64,000 nt of DNA. Origin: Oleiphilus messinensis. Lineage in GTDB: Bacteria > Pseudomonadota > Gammaproteobacteria > Pseudomonadales > Oleiphilaceae. The notes beneath the pieces were generated by a model, which was given only the letters and a program-made list of their open reading frames with translations, did no database searches and was not told the origin of the DNA. Where the stretch lies: contig NZ_CP021425.1 of NCBI RefSeq assembly GCF_002162375.1, positions 2,415,501 to 2,479,500 of the forward strand, read 5' to 3'. The translations under genes and the position numbers were made by a program. Shown here piece after piece: positions 42,306-52,447 of the stretch (its first letter is position 1; each line of letters starts with the position of its first letter).

Positions 42306-45197
42306 ATGGTTTGGGTGGCTGCAAGTATTTTGAATTTAAATATTATTGCGTTTTGGATGCCGTTTGGGTTTTGGCTTGGGTCCGTATCCCTGGCTGCACT
42401 GTATTTTGGGTTGGGGTGGAATAGAAACAAGGTTGTTGCCAGCTTCTTTATATTGCTGCTGCTCGCTTGTGCCGCCAATGCATTTTCACTTGTAGTCTTA
42501 CCCGAAAATCTGGTTCTCGGGGTGGTATCCCTTAGTTGTGCATTGAGTATCTTTCTGATACTGATTTTGCCGCCATCGATAAATTATTTCCGTCAGTTGA
42601 TCAATCTTGAAGTATTGGCAAAAGAGAGCTTGCAGTATCTGACGAGTATGTCGCAGCAGGCTTATGAGGGTATTTACCTGGTTGATCCTGTGGATTTTCA
42701 TTACGTAGATGTCAATCCGAGTGGTGCCAAGGCGCTGGGTTACAATCGGGAAGATCTGATACAGCTCTCCATTGATGATATTCACCCCGAGTCAAATTTG
42801 CTGGTCCGCAAAAAGATCAGAGAGGCAAGTCAGTCGAATTTCAATGTCACGTTCCAGGTGTGGGCGCAGCGTAGGGACGGCAGCAAGATTTATGTCGAGT
42901 TGGTGTTGTCTCATGTTCAGCGTGCGGGTCGGCGGTTTGTCTTGGCGACAGGGCGCGATTTGACGCGGTGGATTCGAAAAAATGAGCAAATCAGCCAAAT
43001 GAATAGACTTTATGCTGTGTTGTCACAGTCCAATCGAGCCATTAATCAGGTCAGGGATGAGGCCGTATTGATGTCGCGTATCAGTGAAATTGCGACGGCT
43101 GAGGGGGCTTTTATTATGGCTTGGGTTGCGGGCCTGGAAGGTAGTCTGGTCAAGCCTGTTGTTATTTCCGGTCGTGATCGCGGTTATGTTGATACGTTGA
43201 AAATTGATATTAATGATCCCGGGTTCGTCAAAGCGCCGGTGGTTCGGGCATTCACCGAGAAGAAAACGATTTGTAATAATAATTTCATAGCGGAGCCCTC
43301 TTTTAGCCCGTGGAGAGAGCGGGCGAAGGAGCGCGGTTTTGTTTCAATTGCAGCGATCCCTATAAGGCGCGGTGAGGATGTTTGTTATGTGCTTGCCGTT
43401 TACTCTGAGCAGGAAGATGCATTCGATCAAAAAATGCAATCTCTGTTGGCGAGCCTGTCAGATGATTTGAGTAATGCCATTGCGCACATTGAAGCGGAAA
43501 AAAACAGAGGCGAGATCGAGAAACGGTTAAGGCAGCTTTCGAGTGCGGTAGACCAAAGTGCGGACGCGATCTTGATCATGTCGGCAGAAGGGCAGATCGA
43601 GTATGTCAATCCGCGTTTCAAGGCAATCTCGGGTTATGATGAGGCGGATGTTATTGGGCTTTCTCCAGAGCTGTTGTGTGATGGAGTTTCTGAAGTTGAG
43701 CGTTATAGACAGGTTTTGAACGATCTCTCCGGTGGGCGACAATATCGCGGGGAGTTTCGATATCGACGCAAAAATGGTGAAACATTCTGGTCTAAAGATG
43801 TTATTTCGCCGATACGTAGTAGTGCTGGCGATATTGTGCAATATGTTGCCACTTTTGAAGATTATACCGCGTTACGGGAAGCACAAAACAAGATTACACA
43901 ACTTGCGTTCTACGACTCTGTAACCGGCTTACCGAATAAGCGATTAGTGCTGGATCGAATCACGCAGGCAGTAAGTAATTTGCTACCAGATGGGTTGGTT
44001 GCGGTGTTGTTTCTGGATATGGATAAGTTTAAAGGAGTGAATGACTCTTTGGGCCACAAAGCCGGAGACTATATGTTGACCGAAGTAGCCCATAGGCTTT
44101 CTGGTTGTGTGCGTCAGGGGGATACGGTCGCTCGAATTGGTGCCGATGAGTTTGTATTAGTGCTGGCATCGGTTGGACACATCGGAGAAGTGTTCCATCT
44201 TGTTGAGGACATATCCGCACGTATTCAAGAGCCAGTGAGTATTGAGGAAACCCAGCTTTCGCTGACATGTAGTATCGGTGTAACGCTTTGTCCGATTGAC
44301 GGCAGTGACCCAGAGGATTTGGTTCGTAAAGCTGATATGGCGATGTTCCATGCCAAATCCAGTGGTCGCAACAATGTGCAGTTTTTTACTGAGGAAATGA
44401 ATGCAAAGGCCCTGAGTATCCTCACTCTGGAGCGCAAGTTACGATTGGCTGTTCAAGAGCAGGCGTTTGAGGTTTATTATCAGCCACAAGTCAGTCTGCA
44501 CACTGGCCAAGTGACGGGAGTTGAAGCGTTGTTGAGATGGCCGGATGAAAATGGGGGGATGATTTCACCAGCAGATTTTATTCCTGTGGCAGAAGAGGCT
44601 GGGTTGATGGCGAAGCTTGGAGCTTGGGCGCTGCAACGGGCTTGTTCAGATGCGGTAAAGCTTTATGATCGTGTGGGCTTCTCGTTTAAAATGGCTGTGA
44701 ATTTGTCGGCCAGTCAATTCCAGCATTCTGGTGATATCGTAAGCCAGGTGGGGGAAGTCCTGGAACAGACGGGGTTGCCCGCTGCGATGCTTCAGCTGGA
44801 AGTGACTGAAAGTATGTTGATAGAGGATATGGATGCAGCTTGTGAAATTCTTGAGCAGTTACGCCGCATCGGAGTCACTGTTGCGATTGATGATTTTGGT
44901 ACCGGTTATTCTTCACTGAATTATATTACGAAATTGCCTGTTGACTGCTTGAAGATTGATAAATCCTTTATCAGTGACGTAACAGAGAGTCAAGGTGGGT
45001 CGGCGGTGGCGATGACAGTTGTGACTTTAGGAAATAAACTGGGGATGAAGGTGTTGGCTGAAGGGATTGAAACTGCAGAGCAGTTGGCCTTCTTGCAAAG
45101 CCTGGGATGTGATGAATATCAAGGTTACTATTATGCAAAGCCATTGTCATTCGAAGCGCTGGTTTCCTGTCTGAGTGACTCCAGAAAAGGTCACTGA
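42306..45197 (+). CDS. Membrane PAS-GAF-PAS-GGDEF-EAL protein
   Basis: A 963-residue c-di-GMP enzyme. Three N-terminal hydrophobic segments (residues about 1-35, 43-65, 68-90) form a membrane domain. They are followed by a PAS domain (about 105-225), a GAF-like domain (about 235-395), a second PAS (about 405-525), a GGDEF domain and an EAL domain. The GGDEF signature reads GADEF at 612-616, one residue off consensus. The EAL motif (EALLRW at 740-745) and DDFGTGYSSL are intact. It is therefore probably a phosphodiesterase whose GGDEF part may bind GTP as a regulator. A -10-like TATAAT lies at 42273-42278. Confidence 0.92.
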   Translation: MVWVAASILNLNIIAFWMPFGFWLGSVSLAALYFGLGWNRNKVVASFFILLLLACAANAFSLVVLPENLVLGVVSLSCALSIFLILILPPSINYFRQLINLEVLAKESLQYLTSMSQQAYEGIYLVDPVDFHYVDVNPSGAKALGYNREDLIQLSIDDIHPESNLLVRKKIREASQSNFNVTFQVWAQRRDGSKIYVELVLSHVQRAGRRFVLATGRDLTRWIRKNEQISQMNRLYAVLSQSNRAINQVRDEAVLMSRISEIATAEGAFIMAWVAGLEGSLVKPVVISGRDRGYVDTLKIDINDPGFVKAPVVRAFTEKKTICNNNFIAEPSFSPWRERAKERGFVSIAAIPIRRGEDVCYVLAVYSEQEDAFDQKMQSLLASLSDDLSNAIAHIEAEKNRGEIEKRLRQLSSAVDQSADAILIMSAEGQIEYVNPRFKAISGYDEADVIGLSPELLCDGVSEVERYRQVLNDLSGGRQYRGEFRYRRKNGETFWSKDVISPIRSSAGDIVQYVATFEDYTALREAQNKITQLAFYDSVTGLPNKRLVLDRITQAVSNLLPDGLVAVLFLDMDKFKGVNDSLGHKAGDYMLTEVAHRLSGCVRQGDTVARIGADEFVLVLASVGHIGEVFHLVEDISARIQEPVSIEETQLSLTCSIGVTLCPIDGSDPEDLVRKADMAMFHAKSSGRNNVQFFTEEMNAKALSILTLERKLRLAVQEQAFEVYYQPQVSLHTGQVTGVEALLRWPDENGGMISPADFIPVAEEAGLMAKLGAWALQRACSDAVKLYDRVGFSFKMAVNLSASQFQHSGDIVSQVGEVLEQTGLPAAMLQLEVTESMLIEDMDAACEILEQLRRIGVTVAIDDFGTGYSSLNYITKLPVDCLKIDKSFISDVTESQGGSAVAMTVVTLGNKLGMKVLAEGIETAEQLAFLQSLGCDEYQGYYYAKPLSFEALVSCLSDSRKGH

Positions 45198-45784
45198 CTG
45201 CGTATTGACTTAATTGTGCGCCGGCTTTCGACCTGCAGGAAGTTTTGGATGATGGAGTAGGTTAGCCCCCATATAACGATACCGTTGAATCTGTAGCACG
45301 GAACATTGATGCTGCCGTAAGGAGTCCGCCATCGATAACTGGATTTGAATTGTTGTGTCCGGAGTGTTTGAATTGGAATCCATTGAGCATTTGATAGTTC
45401 GCTATTGAGGTGGGTTGTTATCGGGGTCTCTACTTCGAATACGAAAGGCGTGATGAACATGGGTTTGAGGGCGTGGTGCACCCGCGTAATCTTTCTGTTT
45501 AGCTTGTAACTGGCATCCATGTTTAGTGAAATGCTGGTTTCTTCCATTAACTCTCGTTTGGCTGTTGCTTCCAGGGATCGGTCTAGCGGGTCTGATTTGC
45601 CACCCGGAAATGCAGCGTCTCCAGACCATGGGTCTCCTGAGCGGGTTGCGCGTTGGACTACGAGAATTTGATTCGGAAATGACTTTGTTTTAAGGATTGC
45701 GACGGCTGCGTGATAGTAGAGCCTCTGTGTAAAAAGTTGGCTTTCAAGCATGGGGGGGCTCGTCGGAAGGCAAGCTCGAACCAT
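45191..45784 (-). CDS. Nudix hydrolase, CoA pyrophosphatase-like (NudL)
   Basis: A 197-residue Nudix protein. The Nudix box GGKSDPLDRSLEATAKRELM followed by EETS has the CoA-pyrophosphatase spacing, in which one residue more than the classic box separates Gly from REL. It also has the preceding DPWSGDAAFPGG of that group. NudL-type enzymes cleave CoA and its thioesters to phosphopantetheine and 3',5'-ADP. It ends 6 bp inside the end of the convergent GGDEF-EAL gene and follows the receiver-tail gene by 41 bp, so it may be the last gene of that operon. Confidence 0.82.
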   Translation of the reverse strand: MVRACLPTSPPMLESQLFTQRLYYHAAVAILKTKSFPNQILVVQRATRSGDPWSGDAAFPGGKSDPLDRSLEATAKRELMEETSISLNMDASYKLNRKITRVHHALKPMFITPFVFEVETPITTHLNSELSNAQWIPIQTLRTQQFKSSYRWRTPYGSINVPCYRFNGIVIWGLTYSIIQNFLQVESRRTIKSIRSQ

Positions 45785-45825
45785 TTCTGGCTCAAGCTAC
45801 TCGGTCGGTCGAATAAGGCGCGGGA

Positions 45826-46944
45826 CTAAAACATGCCCGATAAAAATGCAATACCTGCAGTAAAAACACCAATACTGGTTGCCAGGGCAAGCATATATGC
45901 TTTGTTAGAGGATGCTCGTTGATTCTGGGTGTACAAATCTATAGTGCGTTGCGCAATATCTTCAGCCGTTTCCCTGGAAATGTCATGGGCTTGTTGAATC
46001 GCCTCTGTTTGCAGGGTTTGCCAGAACTCGGTGTCAATTGACTGCACTGAAGTCATATGATCCTTCAGCTCTTCCATTTGTTCTGGTGAGATTCCGCTAG
46101 ACAATCCGTTCGCTTCCAGGTCTTTGCGGAATTCGGCAAGTTGATTGCTGAGGAATACGCTGACTTCTGCTGCAACTTCATCTTTCAGTTGCACAGTGTG
46201 ATCCCGAAGTTCTTTGCGGAAAGATTCGATAACGTCTTCGAGTTGATGATTCTGATCTGATCGGGTTTCTTCGATCAATCTTTTCAGGTGGTCATATTGT
46301 TCGTCAAACAGGTTGCTGAGCAATTCATGCAGCCTCGTGTTGATGTGAGTCTTAACTGCAGAGTAGGCTACTTGTTCGATCATGTCACTGGGTAGAGGAA
46401 TTCCCCCACCGGTGCTGTATTGTTGGGCATTGTTTTGGCCGGTGTTGGACACGGATATTCGTGTGTCGTCTACAGGTGGTGCGGTCAAATCAATTGTTGG
46501 TTCTGGAAGATTTCCACTGGCAACATCGGTTTGCAGATTGTCCAGTATCTCAGACAAGCCTTGTGGCTGAGGGGGTTTGGTCAGAATGCTGTAGATTCCG
46601 TATTCTTTTGCCTCCTCAATGAATTCTTCCGTTTTCTTGGAGGTGCACATGATAATTGGAATCCCGGATGTATCAGGATTGCTTTTGATGGCGCGAGTAG
46701 CCTCCACGCCGTTCATTCCTGGCATCAGGTGATCCATGAAAATGACGTCAGGTTTGCTGTGGGTGTTGAGGAAGTCCAGTGCCTCTTCAGCCGACCCAGC
46801 CATGCTCACGTCAAGGTTGATTTTTTCTAATAGTTTGCTCAGTGCAAATCGGGCTACCTTGGAATCATCCACTAGCAACGCATTTTTAATAACCATTTTT
46901 GACCTCAAATCGACCTCGTTCAGACAAGTAGTGTTGCTTGCCAT
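45826..46944 (-). CDS. Receiver-domain protein with coiled coil and C-terminal membrane tail
   Basis: A 372-residue protein with an unusual architecture. Residues about 20-135 are a complete receiver domain ([10 protein letters not shown], phospho-acceptor Asp71 in [25 protein letters not shown]). A linker follows, then about 150 residues of charged helix or coiled coil ([39 protein letters not shown]), and finally one membrane helix at the very end ([23 protein letters not shown]). The receiver should face the cytoplasm while the tail anchors it. The ATG at 46944 follows AAGGAG. It lies 20 bp after a PEGA/MORN protein gene, probably in one operon. No kinase is adjacent. Confidence 0.85.
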   Translation of the reverse strand: MASNTTCLNEVDLRSKMVIKNALLVDDSKVARFALSKLLEKINLDVSMAGSAEEALDFLNTHSKPDVIFMDHLMPGMNGVEATRAIKSNPDTSGIPIIMCTSKKTEEFIEEAKEYGIYSILTKPPQPQGLSEILDNLQTDVASGNLPEPTIDLTAPPVDDTRISVSNTGQNNAQQYSTGGGIPLPSDMIEQVAYSAVKTHINTRLHELLSNLFDEQYDHLKRLIEETRSDQNHQLEDVIESFRKELRDHTVQLKDEVAAEVSVFLSNQLAEFRKDLEANGLSSGISPEQMEELKDHMTSVQSIDTEFWQTLQTEAIQQAHDISRETAEDIAQRTIDLYTQNQRASSNKAYMLALATSIGVFTAGIAFLSGMF

Positions 46945-46964
46945 CCCTGATTCTCCTTATTTTC

Positions 46965-48527
46965 TTACCAGCCTTCCATAGGTGGGCATTGTGTAGCCCG
47001 ATAGCTTTTATCTCGGTAACAAACGCCGGGCTCATTGGTCCGGGCGGTGAAAATTTCACCCTCTGGCGTTGTTAGTGTTGCTTTACCGAAAGGCTTGCCA
47101 AATTTAAAAGTGCCTGTGATTTTACTGCCATTGGGGTTTAGAAGCTCACCTTGGCCATGATACTGTCCATCCATGAACTGCCCAATATACTGTTTGCCAC
47201 TGGAAAAGGTTTCGGTGCCTTTTCCGTGGTACTTACCATTCGAGAACGAGCCTTCGAAATGGGTTCCATCCGGATAGGTCAAATTACCAGTGCCATGAAA
47301 TAAATTTTCGGAAAAACCGCCTACATAAAGCAGGCCTTGCTTCGTTGTAAGCGTGCCTTCACCACTCAAGGAGCCATTAATCCAGAATCCTGAATAAATG
47401 TCACCATTGACCTTGGTCAAGGTGCCATTGCCGTTAAACTGGTTGTCCTTGAATTCACCAATATAGGCATCACCGTTGGCGAGCGTAATAGCGCCTTCAC
47501 CTTGCATTTGTCCTTCAAACCAGTCGCCACTGTATTTGGTGCCATCGGGATACCGGATTGTGCCGCTACCATGGAAGAGTTTATTGATAAAGGAGCCTGT
47601 GTACTCCGTTCCATCTTCGCCAGAATAGCTTCCTTCGCCTGTGAGTACTCCACCGACCCATTCACCATTGCGATATTCAACATAGGTGTACTCTTCGAGT
47701 CTGGCGATTAATGTGTTGCGCTTTCCGGGAAGGACATTTACTTCGCCTCTCCAGCTAGTATAGCCGGATTTAGCAACTTCGATTTCATATCGTCCGGGTT
47801 TTAATTCCAGATCGAGTCGTGTTGGCCCGTAGGGTTTTCCGTCAATGAGCACTGTGTCTTCATTTACATTGGAGCGAACCGTAAGCAGGCCTGTAATTGC
47901 TGCAGGTTTGGGTTTGGCTGCCCGTCGTGGTGCAGGCGCTTCTACCCGTGTGATAATCTCTTCCATTTCGGGTTCTGGTGCAGCGGTGGTACTTGCCTGT
48001 ACTTCGGTGGAAGGCACTGTGGTAGCTGATGGTGTTTCAGTTGCTACAGACATGCTTTGTGATCCTGAAGGCATAGCTTCTGATCCTGAAGGCATAGCTT
48101 CTGATCCTGAATGCTCAGCTTCTGACCCTGAAGCTCTAGTTTCTGCCGCTGTAATTGCCTCTGGAGCAGATTCCGTGCCTTTATGCTTGGGCACGTCTGC
48201 GAAGATCGATTCTTCTTCGAGTGCCTCTGCGTCGAGGTTGGAAGTATCTATGCCAGAGGAGGATTTTTCAGTTTCGAAAGGCGTATCGGCAAAGACCGCA
48301 TCGAGTTCAGCGTCGCTGACCTTTTCATCCTGGGCTGATTGTTCTGGGTTCTGGTCATCATCGGTAGTGCTTTGAGAGGGTTGAAATGTGCTTATAGGTG
48401 TCGTTGCTACCGATGGAATAGTTTTTCCAGAATCCAGGTGGTCAGATGTTACTTTTGCAAATCCAGCAGTCAGCAACATCATAAAGGCCAGGGCATTTGC
48501 AAATAGTAGGGGTCTGACGTCGACCAT
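46965..48527 (-). CDS. PEGA and MORN-repeat protein with signal sequence
   Basis: A 520-residue protein. The N-terminal hydrophobic segment (PLLFANALAFMMLLTAGFAK) suggests export or anchoring. Residues about 30-195 are a low-complexity Ser/Thr/Glu/Ala linker including four 7-residue repeats of the SGSEAMP type. A PEGA domain follows (about 210-280, DTVLIDGKPYGPTRLDLELK and PGRYEIEVAKSGYTSW), then at least eight MORN repeats to residue about 490 (GTKYSGDWFEGQMQGEGAIT, GTHFEGSFSNGKYHGKGTET). PEGA domains often bind cell-surface components; MORN repeats are structural or lipid-binding. The function is unknown, and it is coupled to the membrane-tailed receiver gene. Confidence 0.85.
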   Translation of the reverse strand: MVDVRPLLFANALAFMMLLTAGFAKVTSDHLDSGKTIPSVATTPISTFQPSQSTTDDDQNPEQSAQDEKVSDAELDAVFADTPFETEKSSSGIDTSNLDAEALEEESIFADVPKHKGTESAPEAITAAETRASGSEAEHSGSEAMPSGSEAMPSGSQSMSVATETPSATTVPSTEVQASTTAAPEPEMEEIITRVEAPAPRRAAKPKPAAITGLLTVRSNVNEDTVLIDGKPYGPTRLDLELKPGRYEIEVAKSGYTSWRGEVNVLPGKRNTLIARLEEYTYVEYRNGEWVGGVLTGEGSYSGEDGTEYTGSFINKLFHGSGTIRYPDGTKYSGDWFEGQMQGEGAITLANGDAYIGEFKDNQFNGNGTLTKVNGDIYSGFWINGSLSGEGTLTTKQGLLYVGGFSENLFHGTGNLTYPDGTHFEGSFSNGKYHGKGTETFSSGKQYIGQFMDGQYHGQGELLNPNGSKITGTFKFGKPFGKATLTTPEGEIFTARTNEPGVCYRDKSYRATQCPPMEGW

Positions 48528-48629
48528 TAATTAGCTACCTCTTTCGCTAAGCTTTAAGCTTTAATAGTAGCGCTATTTGATACAGAACGTAACTGATTTG
48601 AAACGATATTTAGTGTTTTGCAATTAGGT

Positions 48630-49160
48630 TCACACTTTGTCCGGGCTCTCCTCACGCTGGGGTTGAGCAATTGCTCTATTATTGTCCAGTTTTTGAAGCT
48701 CCTCCCAGGCCCTCATATGCACATCAGCTTCATATTCATAAGGTGATTTGTAAGGTGTCAGAACGAGATCAAAGACCGCAAATATGAACCCTATAGACAC
48801 CCAGGCAATAAATAGAGTTTCAATTGTTGAGGCTTGTTGTTGCGGGTTGGAGTCAACAAACGACTGGAGCAGGGGGAGGAGGTCCAAAACCATTGCGACC
48901 GGGTTGAATCTGGAGAATACCAGTGGAATCCAGACAGCGATGAATATCGGGAAAAAGCCGAATGACCAAAGGAAGCGTCGAAGTAAATAGATGGTGAGTG
49001 CGTTGAGGTTTCGCCTGCGTAATTCGGGTATGCCTTTGATGTTGGCCAGATATTTTTTTCGTTCAACCCAATAGGCTTCGATTTGGTTTTCAGCGAGCGT
49101 CGTTTTCACTGTTCTTATTGTGTCCTTGGAATTTGTTGGTTTTTCGCTAGCGATCATCAT
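48630..49160 (-). CDS. Hypothetical protein with two membrane helices
   Basis: A 176-residue protein I cannot assign to a family. The N-terminal 50 residues are polar and charged, followed by two hydrophobic segments (about 63-82, FGFFPIFIAVWIPLVF, and about 112-135, TLFIAWVSIGFIFAVFDLVL), and a polar tail. The layout suggests cytoplasmic ends. It lies upstream of the PEGA/MORN gene on the same strand with a 100-bp gap, so a shared transcript is possible. Confidence 0.65.
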   Translation of the reverse strand: MMIASEKPTNSKDTIRTVKTTLAENQIEAYWVERKKYLANIKGIPELRRRNLNALTIYLLRRFLWSFGFFPIFIAVWIPLVFSRFNPVAMVLDLLPLLQSFVDSNPQQQASTIETLFIAWVSIGFIFAVFDLVLTPYKSPYEYEADVHMRAWEELQKLDNNRAIAQPQREESPDKV

Positions 49161-49535
49161 GGGCGCGAAACACGCTTCATCGCCTAACGTCGGCCGTTTT
49201 GTATGTGTTTCCGGTTGTAGTTTAGTGATTTACGTACACTCATGCGAAAAATCATTTACGTTAATTTGGCACAATTGTACTGTGCATATAAAAGTGTTTA
49301 GAAGATTTCGTGCGGTTAGGCGGTTTAAAAGCAGTTCATGCATGCAAATATAGCGAGTTGATCTAAGGATAGCTACATTCTTTCAGGCTGGCTAGATGCT
49401 TTTAGGTGTGCAGTTTTACGTAATGGGTTTACCTGAAGCCCGGAGAGCGCTACCCTGTCTAAACGTGTTCTAAGCAAAGGAATTAGCAGAGCCTGGTAAC
49501 AGACTGCTGTAACTATTGATTGATAGTAGAGAGTT
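49161..49535. other. Divergent intergenic region upstream of the M16C protease
   Basis: 375 bp between two divergent genes. It must hold both promoters. A possible -10 (TATAAA near 49288) follows TTGGCA at a short 15-bp distance; nothing stronger is seen, and no RNA or repeat is visible. Confidence 0.4.
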
Positions 49536-52418
49536 ATGACATTTTCATTTATCCGAAAGCAGAAGATCGAGTCGTTGAATGTCGATATCGAAGAGTATTG
49601 TCATGAGAAAACAGGTGCGCGCCATTTACATATCGCCGCTGAAAACCCAGAAAACGTATTTTTGGTTGCTTTCCGAACAGTCCCGAAGGACTCTTCCGGT
49701 GTAGCCCATATTCTGGAACACACGGTTTTGTGTGGAAGTGAGAAGTATCCCGTTCGTGATCCGTTTTTCATGATGATTCGACGTTCTTTGAATACATTCA
49801 TGAACGCCTTTACCAGTAGCGATTGGACGGCTTACCCGTTTGCCAGCAAAAATCGCAAGGATTTTGATAATCTGCTGGAAGTATATTTGGATTCGGTGTT
49901 CTTCTCGCGGATCGATCCTTTGGACTTTGCCCAGGAAGGTCATCGAGTCGAATTTGAGACGGTAGACGACCCCGCCTCGCCATTGGTCTATAAAGGGGTT
50001 GTTTACAACGAAATGAAAGGCGCGATGAGTTCGCCTACGAGTTTGTTGTGGCAGGCCCTGACCAAGTATATCTTCCCTTCGACCACGTACCATCACAATA
50101 GTGGCGGCGAGCCTGACCACATCCCGGATCTCAGCTACGATCAGCTTCAGGCGTTCTATCGCAAACACTACCATCCCAGTAATGCGGTTTTCATGACTTA
50201 TGGGGATATTCCCGCTCAGGAACATCATGACCGGCTGGAGATGTTGGCATTAAGTCGCTTTTCGCATCAGCTTATCGATACACGTATTCCAGACGAGAAG
50301 CGATATTATGCCCCGGTTCGTGTCCAAGAGGCGTACCCCATTCCTGAGAATGAGCCTGATTCAGGCAAGACCCATATCGTTACCGGGTGGTTGCTGGGAC
50401 ACTCTTTCAACCTCGAGGAAAACCTGGAAGCTCATCTGCTGGCAAATGTTTTGTTCGAAAACAGCGCATCGCCACTCCTGAAGGCGCTTGAAACAACCCA
50501 TCTTGGTCATTCTCCTTCACCGTTATGCGGGCTTGAGGACTCAAATCGGGAAATGACGTTTGTTTGCGGTATCGAGGGAAGTGAGCCTGATCGTGTTCAG
50601 GAATTTGAGGCGTTGATACTCGACACCCTCAACGGGGTTGCGGAAAATGGCGTTGAGCAAGAGCGGCTGGAGGCGGTTTTACACCAGTTGGAATTGAGTC
50701 AACGAGAAATTTCCGGTGATAGTTACCCCTATGGATTGCAGTTAATTTTGTCAGCACTCTCTCCGATGATTCATGGCGGGGATCCGATTGAGTTGCTGGA
50801 TCTGGATCCGGTTCTTGTTGGATTGCGGGAGAAAATTGCTGATCCCGAATACATCAAGGGGCTCGTCAAGAAATTGTTAATTGACAATCCGCATCGTGTA
50901 ACGCTTCTCATGTCACCGGACAAGCAGTTGGAGTCCCGTCGGGACAAAGCCAGGGCTCAAACTTTGGCAAGCATTAAAAAATCCTTGTCCGAAAGTGAGT
51001 CCAAAGCGATTATTGAGCAGGCCCAGGCTTTGAGTCATCGACAACTGCAAAAAGACGACGATTCTGTTTTACCCAAAGTCACAGTTGAAGATGTTCCTTT
51101 ACATCTTCAAATCCCTGAAGGGGATGTGAAGCAATCTATCGCTGTGTATGAGCAAGGTACAAATGGTTTGGTTTACGAGCAAATTATTGTCCCGTTACCG
51201 GTGCTGACGGATCAGGAAAAAGATATTCTGGCGATATACAGTTATTGCCTGACCGAGTTAGGCTGTGGGGATAAAAACTATCTTGATATGCAGGATTGGC
51301 AGTCAGCGGTTACCGGTGGTGTATCGGCTTACACCAGTGTGAAAGGGCGAATTGATGATGTTCAGGCTACCACCGGTAGCCTGGTTTTGTCAGGCAAGGC
51401 CTTGGCTCGGAATTATCAGGCACTTGGTGATCTGATGCATGCAGTGATGGATGATGTACGTTTTGAGGAAAAGGAACGTATTCGTGAATTGGTTGCTCAA
51501 ATTCGCTCCAAACGTGAACAGGCTGTGACATCAAATGGCCATGCATTGGCGATGGGGTTGGCGTGTAGTCAATTCAGTCCCGCTTCTGCGCTTGCATTCA
51601 GGTTGGCAGGCTTGCAGGGTATTCAAGCGATCAAGATACTGGATGACGCCCTGCAGGACAGTGTTGAAATGGACAAGCTGGCAGATATGTTGAGTAAGCT
51701 CCATGATAAAATTCGTAGCATGCCACGTAAATATCTTATCGTCTCAGAGTCAGAATACGCAGCTTTGTGTCGGGCGGATATTGAAGCACGTGTAATCGAA
51801 TTAGAGGCGAGTGCAGAATCACTGAAATTACATGCTGTCCGGGAGCATACCAAGGCAGGTTGGCTGACTTCGACTCAGGTTAATTTCTGCTCTAAAGCAT
51901 ATCAAACTGTACCGGTAGAGCATGAAGATGCGGCTGCGCTGACTGTTTTGGGAAACTTTCTCCGCAATGGTTACCTTCACCGGGCGATCAGGGAGCAGGG
52001 AGGCGCCTATGGTGGAGGGGCAGGGCAAGATAGTTCCGTTGCTGCATTTAGGTTCTATTCCTATCGCGATCCCCGTTTGGAAGAAACCCTTGCCGACTTT
52101 GATGAGGCAGTCAACTGGCTGGTTAGTCAAGAGCACGAGCATCAGGCCTTGGAAGAAGCCATCCTGGGTGTTATTGGTCAGATAGACAAGCCCAAGTCTC
52201 CAGCAGGAGAGGCTAAGGTCGCGTATCATAACCTGATGAATGGTCGTACGCCCGAGCAGCGAGAGCGTTTCCGGACTCGGGTGTTGAATGTGACGCTTGA
52301 TGATTTGAAGCGGGTTGCTCAGACTTATTTGGTCGGCGAGGCCAGTATTGGTGTGGTAACCAATGCCGGCAACCGGGTTGTGCTGGAACGTCTTGGCCTG
52401 ACAGTGCAAGAGTTGTAG
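49536..52418 (+). CDS. M16C metallopeptidase, presequence protease-like
   Basis: A 960-residue M16C zinc peptidase related to mitochondrial/plastid PreP and to bacterial insulinase-family proteins. The inverted zinc motif HxxEH is in AHILEHTVLCGSEKYPVRDP (His58, Glu61, His62). FTSSDWTAYPF and GVVYNEMKGAMSSP follow, the latter containing the distal Glu ligand. The length and the M16C-associated middle domain fit the family. No signal peptide is seen, so it is probably cytoplasmic and degrades peptides. It is transcribed alone. Confidence 0.9.
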   Translation: MTFSFIRKQKIESLNVDIEEYCHEKTGARHLHIAAENPENVFLVAFRTVPKDSSGVAHILEHTVLCGSEKYPVRDPFFMMIRRSLNTFMNAFTSSDWTAYPFASKNRKDFDNLLEVYLDSVFFSRIDPLDFAQEGHRVEFETVDDPASPLVYKGVVYNEMKGAMSSPTSLLWQALTKYIFPSTTYHHNSGGEPDHIPDLSYDQLQAFYRKHYHPSNAVFMTYGDIPAQEHHDRLEMLALSRFSHQLIDTRIPDEKRYYAPVRVQEAYPIPENEPDSGKTHIVTGWLLGHSFNLEENLEAHLLANVLFENSASPLLKALETTHLGHSPSPLCGLEDSNREMTFVCGIEGSEPDRVQEFEALILDTLNGVAENGVEQERLEAVLHQLELSQREISGDSYPYGLQLILSALSPMIHGGDPIELLDLDPVLVGLREKIADPEYIKGLVKKLLIDNPHRVTLLMSPDKQLESRRDKARAQTLASIKKSLSESESKAIIEQAQALSHRQLQKDDDSVLPKVTVEDVPLHLQIPEGDVKQSIAVYEQGTNGLVYEQIIVPLPVLTDQEKDILAIYSYCLTELGCGDKNYLDMQDWQSAVTGGVSAYTSVKGRIDDVQATTGSLVLSGKALARNYQALGDLMHAVMDDVRFEEKERIRELVAQIRSKREQAVTSNGHALAMGLACSQFSPASALAFRLAGLQGIQAIKILDDALQDSVEMDKLADMLSKLHDKIRSMPRKYLIVSESEYAALCRADIEARVIELEASAESLKLHAVREHTKAGWLTSTQVNFCSKAYQTVPVEHEDAAALTVLGNFLRNGYLHRAIREQGGAYGGGAGQDSSVAAFRFYSYRDPRLEETLADFDEAVNWLVSQEHEHQALEEAILGVIGQIDKPKSPAGEAKVAYHNLMNGRTPEQRERFRTRVLNVTLDDLKRVAQTYLVGEASIGVVTNAGNRVVLERLGLTVQEL

Positions 52419-52447
52419 TGCTTTGACGATGTGGTTCGGGCGGCAGA

